A stretch of 26,951 nt of DNA from a virus. Positions 23,977 to 26,951 of the stretch are shown here, one piece after another. Location: IMG/VR virus record IMGVR_UViG_3300033571_023745, positions 1-26,951 of that record; one strand, 5' to 3'. Within the stretch, counting starts at the first letter, position 1. Each line of letters begins with the position of its first letter. Under the pieces are notes generated by a model. That model had not been told where the DNA came from. It saw nothing but the letters and a program-made list of their open reading frames with translations, and did no database searches. The position numbers and the translations under genes are program-made.

Positions 23977-24006
23977 AATATACAAACTTTTATTTTAGAA
24001 TCTAGG
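23977..24006 (-). promoter_or_regulatory. Early-type promoter unit F
   Basis: CCTAGATTC, 11 nt, then TTTGTATATT, one base after the stop at 24008. Duplicate of unit E. Confidence 0.7.
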
Positions 24007-24007
24007 A

Positions 24008-24265
24008 TTACTTATTTTTGTAAAACGTAATTCTAATTGCATCCATATTCTCTATAAATCTAAAATTACGTACAACAAATCTTGGGTGTTCTATTACATA
24101 ATTAATATCTTGTGATTCAAGAAACTCGGTTACCTGTTTTATTAATGATTTAGGTAATTGTATTTTGATTGATGCTGGATTTTTATAATAAATGTATTGT
24201 TTATTAAAGTTATTTTTAAGGAATGGTTTGATAATGTTGTGTGTAATGTTTATATCTTTTTTCAT
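24008..24265 (-). CDS. Small basic hypothetical protein, 85 residues
   Basis: The start is set at the ATG at 24265 (MKKDINITHNIIKPFLKNNF). An upstream ATG at 24280 would fall within promoter unit G. The protein is basic, with Lys-rich segments and an alpha/beta look (SIKIQLPKSLIKQVTEFLES, then a VVRNFRFIEN strand). Function unknown. Confidence 0.65.
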   Translation of the reverse strand: MKKDINITHNIIKPFLKNNFNKQYIYYKNPASIKIQLPKSLIKQVTEFLESQDINYVIEHPRFVVRNFRFIENMDAIRITFYKNK

Positions 24266-24271
24266 AATATC

Positions 24272-24301
24272 AATATACAAATTATTTATTTAGAACCTAG
24301 G
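24272..24301 (-). promoter_or_regulatory. Early-type promoter unit G
   Basis: CCTAGGTTC, 11 nt, then TTTGTATATT. The TAG inside CCTAGG is the stop codon of the upstream gene (24297-24299), so coding and promoter sequence overlap. Confidence 0.72.
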
Positions 24302-24596
24302 ATAAAAAATATTCTACAACCTGATCAAAATCATAAATTTCATCCTCATATTCAACATGGAATTCAATATCATAATATTTACATTCATCAACCAAATATT
24401 GTAATGTAAGTAAATCACTGCTGACAACCTCAGCATAATATATCTGATTTACCTCATCATCAATTTCAATTGTAAAACCTAATTTACTGTATTTATTTAT
24501 TTGGTCCTGATCAATAAAGGCAAAACATTTAAATTCATTGATGTTTAATGACATTGTTGATTCATTGTGTATAGGATTTAAATTTAATTTATTCAT
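24297..24596 (-). CDS. Acidic hypothetical protein, 99 residues
   Basis: The start is the ATG at 24596 (MNKLNLNPIHNESTMSLNIN). A longer frame from a TTG at 24623 only translates promoter unit H. The protein is strongly acidic in its second half (YYDIEFHVEYEDEIYDFDQV) and looks alpha/beta. The stop codon is part of promoter unit G. Function unknown; charge mimicry of DNA is possible but not shown. Confidence 0.65.
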   Translation of the reverse strand: MNKLNLNPIHNESTMSLNINEFKCFAFIDQDQINKYSKLGFTIEIDDEVNQIYYAEVVSSDLLTLQYLVDECKYYDIEFHVEYEDEIYDFDQVVEYFLS

Positions 24597-24614
24597 ATTT
24601 TTTATTATGATATA

Positions 24615-24644
24615 ATTATACAAATAAATTTTTAAGAACCTAGG
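24615..24644 (-). promoter_or_regulatory. Early-type promoter unit H
   Basis: CCTAGGTTC, 11 nt, then TTTGTATAAT, abutting the stop codon at 24645. Followed by TATATCATAATAAAAA up to the ATG at 24596. Confidence 0.75.
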
Positions 24645-24833
24645 TTAATCAATCTCATCTAGCAGCCAAGGCCACATTTCAAAAACTTTTGAAGCATCTA
24701 TTTCAATCAAAGTTATTTCAACTTCATTTGAACTTTGTTTAACTTGTTTTTTGTTATAAATTATTTTTCCCCAAATTGCTTTTGGTTCTGAAGTTTTATC
24801 AGTTATTTGTTTTGGTTTAAAATTTCTTCCCAT
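24645..24833 (-). CDS. Small hypothetical protein, 62 residues
   Basis: The protein starts MGRNFKPKQITDKTSEPKAI with a basic N-terminus and ends in an acidic, Trp-rich tail (VFEMWPWLLDEID). The centre (VEITLIEIDAS) is a probable strand pair. It is the first gene read leftward from the large control region, from promoter unit I. Function unknown. Confidence 0.62.
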   Translation of the reverse strand: MGRNFKPKQITDKTSEPKAIWGKIIYNKKQVKQSSNEVEITLIEIDASKVFEMWPWLLDEID

Positions 24834-24868
24834 GATTTACCTTAATTTAATATATAATCTTTTCCCCA

Positions 24869-24898
24869 AATATACAAACCCTCAGTTGAGAACCTAGG
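24869..24898 (-). promoter_or_regulatory. Early-type promoter unit I
   Basis: CCTAGGTTC, 11 nt, then TTTGTATATT, within AACCTAGGTT. The leader to the ATG at 24833 is longer (about 30 nt) than in the other units. Confidence 0.72.
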
Positions 24899-24908
24899 TT
24901 TAAAAACA

Positions 24909-24920
24909 ACGGTTAACCGT
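24909..24920. promoter_or_regulatory. Perfect 12-bp palindrome
   Basis: ACGGTTAACCGT is a perfect palindrome 10 bp upstream of promoter unit I, a suitable place for a dimeric repressor or activator site. Confidence 0.5.
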
Positions 24921-24934
24921 ATATACTTTGTCGA

Positions 24935-24958
24935 GGGAAAGGGGTGGAGGGGTTGGGG
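24935..24958 (+). other. Canonical G-quadruplex motif
   Basis: Four G-tracts of 3, 4, 4 and 4 bases at 24935-24937, 24941-24944, 24949-24952 and 24955-24958 are separated by loops of 3, 4 and 2 nt. This fits the G3+N1-7 rule and is striking in such AT-rich DNA. Confidence 0.6.
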
Positions 24959-24988
24959 AATATACTTACCATCCCCACTCTTCCCCAA
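24953..24988. repeat. 8-bp inverted repeat with 20-nt loop
   Basis: TTGGGGAA (24953-24960) and TTCCCCAA (24981-24988) are perfect inverted copies. The left arm shares the last G-tract of the G-quadruplex motif, so the two structures would compete. No T-tract follows, so it is not a typical terminator. Confidence 0.5.
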
Positions 24989-25080
24989 AACACATACTTT
25001 CATACTTGTCACCTACTAACTTACACAATCCTACCTATCTACATATATCAATCACTATTTATATCCATTGGTCACACTTT

Positions 25081-25226
25081 GTTAATCCACATTCATTTAA
25101 TCTACACCCGTTAATCTACATTCTGTTAATCTACATTTTTATGTGGTTGATCTACAGAACGTTGATCTAAACCCCACACGGTTGATCTACACTATGTTGA
25201 TCTACACTATTGAATGTTAATCTAAA
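25081..25226 (+). repeat. Iteron-like array: nine copies of GTTRATCTACA
   Basis: Copies start at 25081 (GTTAATCCACA), 25096 (TTTAATCTACA), 25110 and 25125 (GTTAATCTACA), 25146 (GTTGATCTACA), 25161 (GTTGATCTAAA), 25181 and 25196 (GTTGATCTACA) and 25216 (GTTAATCTAAA). Start-to-start distances are 15, 14, 15, 21, 15, 20, 15 and 20. All are in the same orientation. The last copy includes the stop codon of the gene to its right. The 9-mer TRATCTACA is 7/9 to the DnaA box TTATCCACA, and the first copy is 8/9. Confidence 0.85.
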
Positions 25227-25423
25227 TACCTTACATACATAATAAAATCATTCAACACCGTTACTGCCTCCTCTAATTCCCCCACCCTACAGTATGATTC
25301 CACATCATTAAGATATAGTTCTTTCCATTCATTTAGTTTGGTTATCATTTCTGATTTACTGAATGATGGTGTGATGAAGTCTGAATTGTTATTATCTATT
25401 ATTTCTTTATTTTCCCCACCCAT
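25217..25423 (-). CDS. Small acidic hypothetical protein, 68 residues
   Basis: The protein begins MGGENKEIIDNNNSDFITPS and continues as two helices (KLNEWKELYLNDVESYCRVG, then ELEEAVTVLNDFIMYVRYL). It begins 4 nt after the stop of the 98-residue gene and shares promoter J. Its stop codon lies in the ninth iteron copy, so its 3-prime untranslated RNA would carry the repeat array. Function unknown. Confidence 0.65.
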   Translation of the reverse strand: MGGENKEIIDNNNSDFITPSFSKSEMITKLNEWKELYLNDVESYCRVGELEEAVTVLNDFIMYVRYLD

Positions 25424-25427
25424 GTTA

Positions 25428-25724
25428 TTATAACTTTTTAGTTAATTCAATGATAAATGCTACAAGGTCAGTTGTGCAATGTCCCATTACATCACTATAT
25501 TGTTCACATTTAACTAAACTCATATGGTTATCTTCTTCATTTAAGACATACCAATTACCACTTTCATCCCAAACAGCTACCTCTGCTGTGGTTTGACCTT
25601 TATCACAATGACTATATTCACCAAACATAACACTAATTGTACATCCATTTGAAAATGTCATTTGGAAACCTTGTTGTTCAACCTTATCAGTTATTTGATT
25701 TTTTACTACTCTAAAATTTTCCAT
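25428..25724 (-). CDS. Conserved phage protein of unknown function, 98 residues
   Basis: The pattern FQMTFSNGCTISVMFGEYSH, then TTAEVAVWDESGNWYVLNEE belongs to a beta-rich family that recurs in small-gene regions of many tailed phages. The C-terminus is one helix (DLVAFIIELTKKL). Family membership is from memory of the pattern; no function is known for it. It is the first gene after promoter J and is closely followed by the 68-residue gene. Confidence 0.7.
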   Translation of the reverse strand: MENFRVVKNQITDKVEQQGFQMTFSNGCTISVMFGEYSHCDKGQTTAEVAVWDESGNWYVLNEEDNHMSLVKCEQYSDVMGHCTTDLVAFIIELTKKL

Positions 25725-25748
25725 ATTATTTCTTTTTATTATGGTGTG

Positions 25749-25778
25749 ATTATACGAATAAGTTATTTGGAACCTAGG
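25749..25778 (-). promoter_or_regulatory. Early-type promoter unit J
   Basis: CCTAGGTTC, 11 nt, then TTCGTATAAT. It lies 8 nt after the stop at 25787 and is the most upstream unit seen; none is found among the SD-led genes to its right. Confidence 0.75.
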
Positions 25779-25786
25779 ATAAAAAA

Positions 25787-26026
25787 TTATTGTTTGTCTC
25801 CAAATGTTTCGTTGTAGTATTGTTCTACTTCTATTTCTATCAGATGCGGTCTTCTATCAGTGTCATCAAACCAGACAACTGCATCTTTAATCTCTTCCTT
25901 GTGCATTGCTTTGGCTTTGGTTATTATTTCTCTAATTTCATCCCATTGGCTCATTGGTATATAATCAATCTTTTGGTTTAATTCTTTAACCAACCAATCA
26001 ATACTACTTTGTTTATTGTTGCTCAT
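25787..26026 (-). CDS. KQS-x-x-W-L family small phage protein
   Basis: The 79-residue protein opens MSNNKQSSIDWLVKELNQKI and has AKAMHKEEIKDAV in the middle and EVEQYYNETFG near the end. This order (KQ-x-x-x-(D/E)WL, A-K-x-M-x-x-(E/Q)-I, E-Q-Y-Y-x-E-T) recurs in many phage hypothetical proteins. It has a strong SD, AGGAGGT, 5 nt before the ATG, unlike most genes in the window. Function unknown. Confidence 0.72.
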   Translation of the reverse strand: MSNNKQSSIDWLVKELNQKIDYIPMSQWDEIREIITKAKAMHKEEIKDAVVWFDDTDRRPHLIEIEVEQYYNETFGDKQ

Positions 26027-26041
26027 TGTTACCTCCTTGTG

Positions 26042-26245
26042 TTAAATTATATGTGTTTCAAATAAAAAATTATTTTGTAAACTTGTTAAACTTTCAAACC
26101 AAAATAATTTATCAGGCAATCCTGCATAATGAATAAATGGTTTCCATTCTTCTTTGTCAAACCATAAAAATCTTTTTGTTATATGTAAATACTCACAAGC
26201 AAATTTTCCTCGTTGTTGTTTAATTCTAAATTGTGGTTTACTCAT
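26042..26245 (-). CDS. Small aromatic-rich hypothetical protein, 67 residues
   Basis: The protein starts MSKPQFRIKQQRGKFACEYL and is rich in Phe, Trp and Lys (FLWFDKEEWKPFIHYAGLPD). An AGGAGG SD lies 7 nt before its ATG, inside the end of the upstream gene, and the two overlap by 4 nt (ATGA). Function unknown. Confidence 0.65.
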   Translation of the reverse strand: MSKPQFRIKQQRGKFACEYLHITKRFLWFDKEEWKPFIHYAGLPDKLFWFESLTSLQNNFLFETHII

Positions 26246-26514
26246 TTGTTGCCTCCTTGGATTTTATCACGCATCCATTTTGCACCACAATAAAAGGCAA
26301 GTCTATCATTTGCCCTGTTAGCATATTCAGAATCAGGAAATTGTAATAATCGCTCTTCTCGTATCTCCTCATCACTTGGTAGTTCAATGGGTGTTAAATT
26401 TCTAACAACCTCGTTAACATCTTCAAATGTTATTGATTCTAAAAATACTTTTTGTAAAGCATTTACAACTTGTTCTTCTGTGTATAGTTTCATACTTTGT
26501 TTATTGTTGTTCAT
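26242..26514 (-). CDS. Phage protein with GAKWMRDKI motif, 90 residues
   Basis: The N-terminus is MNNNKQSMKLYTEEQVVNAL, sharing the NNNKQS tag of its neighbours. The C-terminus RLAFYCGAKWMRDKIQGGNK has the A-F-x-x-G-A-K-W-M-R-D pattern common in small phage proteins. The terminal QGGNK is encoded by the SD of the next gene. The rest is acidic and helical. Function unknown. Confidence 0.7.
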   Translation of the reverse strand: MNNNKQSMKLYTEEQVVNALQKVFLESITFEDVNEVVRNLTPIELPSDEEIREERLLQFPDSEYANRANDRLAFYCGAKWMRDKIQGGNK

Positions 26515-26686
26515 ATTCTTTATGGTTATATATTAATTCACATATCCAAACATCTTGGAATTCGTAAATGCTACAGTAGGTTTCTGCATCTTCAAAGGTT
26601 TCAAAAATTTTAATGTTTCCATTTTTGTGTTTAAAAAACTCATTGTTAATGATGTCTACAATTATGTATTGTTTATTGTTGCTCAT
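26501..26686 (-). CDS. Small protein with MSNNKQ tag, 61 residues
   Basis: The start is taken at the ATG at 26686 (MSNNKQYIIVDIINNEFFKH), because it matches the tag of the neighbouring genes and overlaps the previous stop by ATGA. A longer frame to 26752 would run inside the preceding gene. The body is alpha/beta (IKIFETFEDAETYCSIYEFQ). It overlaps the 90-residue gene by 14 nt. Function unknown. Confidence 0.65.
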   Translation of the reverse strand: MSNNKQYIIVDIINNEFFKHKNGNIKIFETFEDAETYCSIYEFQDVWICELIYNHKEYEQQ

Positions 26687-26865
26687 AAATATTCTTCTAT
26701 AATTAATTTTTGGTGCATTATTTCTATTTTTTCGGTGTATGTGAATAGGCAATTTAAATCTTCAAAACATACACCCGTCAATAATACAAAAATTGATTTT
26801 GCATTTATACGAGTATTAACATCTAATGATTTAAACCACTCCACGCTACTTTGTTTATTGCTCAT
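26683..26865 (-). CDS. KQS-x-x-W family small protein, 60 residues
   Basis: The protein starts MSNKQSSVEWFKSLDVNTRI with the same tag as the 79-residue protein but has an unrelated body (FVLLTGVCFEDLNCLFTYTE). A good SD, GGAGGT, lies 5 nt before the ATG within the end of the upstream gene. It overlaps the next gene by ATGA. Function unknown. Confidence 0.65.
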   Translation of the reverse strand: MSNKQSSVEWFKSLDVNTRINAKSIFVLLTGVCFEDLNCLFTYTEKIEIMHQKLIIEEYL

Positions 26866-26951
26866 TGTTACCTCCGTAGATTTCTTTTAATAATTCTAAT
26901 TTTTTTTCAACTGATTTTAATGCTTCGTCCCAAATTTTTTTACGTTGCTCA
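26855..26951 (-). CDS. C-terminal part of a small helical protein (cut by window edge)
   Basis: The last 31 codons of a gene entering from the right read EQRKKIWDEALKSVEKKLEL, then LKEIYGGNNEQ and a TAA at 26855. The charged helix fits a real gene. Its IYGGN is encoded by the SD of the downstream gene, with which it overlaps by 11 nt. The N-terminus lies outside the window. Confidence 0.6.
   Translation of the reverse strand, partial: EQRKKIWDEALKSVEKKLELLKEIYGGNNEQ

Larger units (their letters stand above)
24834..25216. other. Non-coding control region, candidate replication origin
   Basis: This 383-nt gap has no convincing gene on either strand. From left to right it holds promoter unit I (24869-24898), a 12-bp palindrome (24909-24920), four G-tracts (24935-24958), an 8-bp inverted repeat (24953-24988), a plus-strand segment with about 30 C and 3 G per 100 nt (24981-25080), and the repeat array that runs to 25226. 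Together these are features of phage or plasmid origins, but an operator or RNA function is not excluded. Confidence 0.5.

Noticed and set aside
24928-25170. 80-codon plus-strand reading frame over the control region
   Set aside because: It runs through the G-tracts and the repeats, has biased composition with His/Tyr/Ile runs, and no plausible start signal.
25081-25226. CRISPR or Cas12a-type mini-array (minus-strand repeats contain GTAGAT)
   Set aside because: The repeats are only 11 nt, spacers are 4-10 nt, and the TCTAC half needed for the Cas12a hairpin is absent from that strand.
25081-25226. Pumilio-type UGUANAU RNA sites
   Set aside because: The resemblance is real for part of the minus-strand repeat, but PUF proteins are eukaryotic and have no expected role here.
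1-26951. tRNA genes, integrase, attachment sites or insertion sequences
   Set aside because: No cloverleaf, recombinase or transposase sequence was seen.

Overview
The window looks like part of an AT-rich, T4-related myovirus genome. Every gene I can support lies on the minus strand, so transcription runs right to left. The T4-type evidence is a gp25-like and a gp6-like baseplate wedge protein, a spike/hub protein with a gp5-like C-terminal repeat, a gp55-like late sigma factor and a compact zinc-finger/TOPRIM primase. Most genes lack a Shine-Dalgarno (SD) sequence and have A/T-rich leaders. That, together with one TTG-N20-TATATTTG promoter-like site, fits a Bacteroidota host, but the host is an inference.

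Layout from left to right (the reverse of transcription). 1-4230: DNA-metabolism genes, namely a nucleotidyltransferase cut by the window edge, a P-loop kinase, a PD-(D/E)XK nuclease, a gp61-like primase and a GIY-YIG nuclease. 4234-18144: a compact block of tail and baseplate genes. 18175-21220: gp55-like sigma factor, small membrane proteins, an HD-domain hydrolase and a BhlA-like holin candidate. 21324-21932: a T5orf172/MUG113-type GIY-YIG protein. 21960-22212: a GC-rich, hairpin-filled island that ends the rightward small-gene region. 22213-26951: about eighteen small, early-type genes, including a multi-AT-hook protein and a cluster of short genes sharing an MSNNKQS-type N-terminus.

Two regulatory systems stand out. 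In the small-gene region, ten promoter-like units share CCTAGGTTC, exactly 11 nt, then TTTGTATAAT or TTCGTATAAT. Each sits just behind the stop codon of the preceding gene. In the DNA-metabolism and late regions, seven genes have the motif ATATTTATA within about 13 nt of the start codon.

The most unusual stretch is the 383-base gap at 24834-25216. It holds a perfect 12-bp palindrome, a canonical G-quadruplex motif, an inverted repeat, a strongly C-over-G strand and, running to 25226, nine copies of GTTRATCTACA spaced mostly 15 or 20 nt apart. This resembles an iteron-type replication origin or a large operator array. The GC island carries a second array: eight CGCGC cores every 12-13 nt, overlapping a strong terminator.
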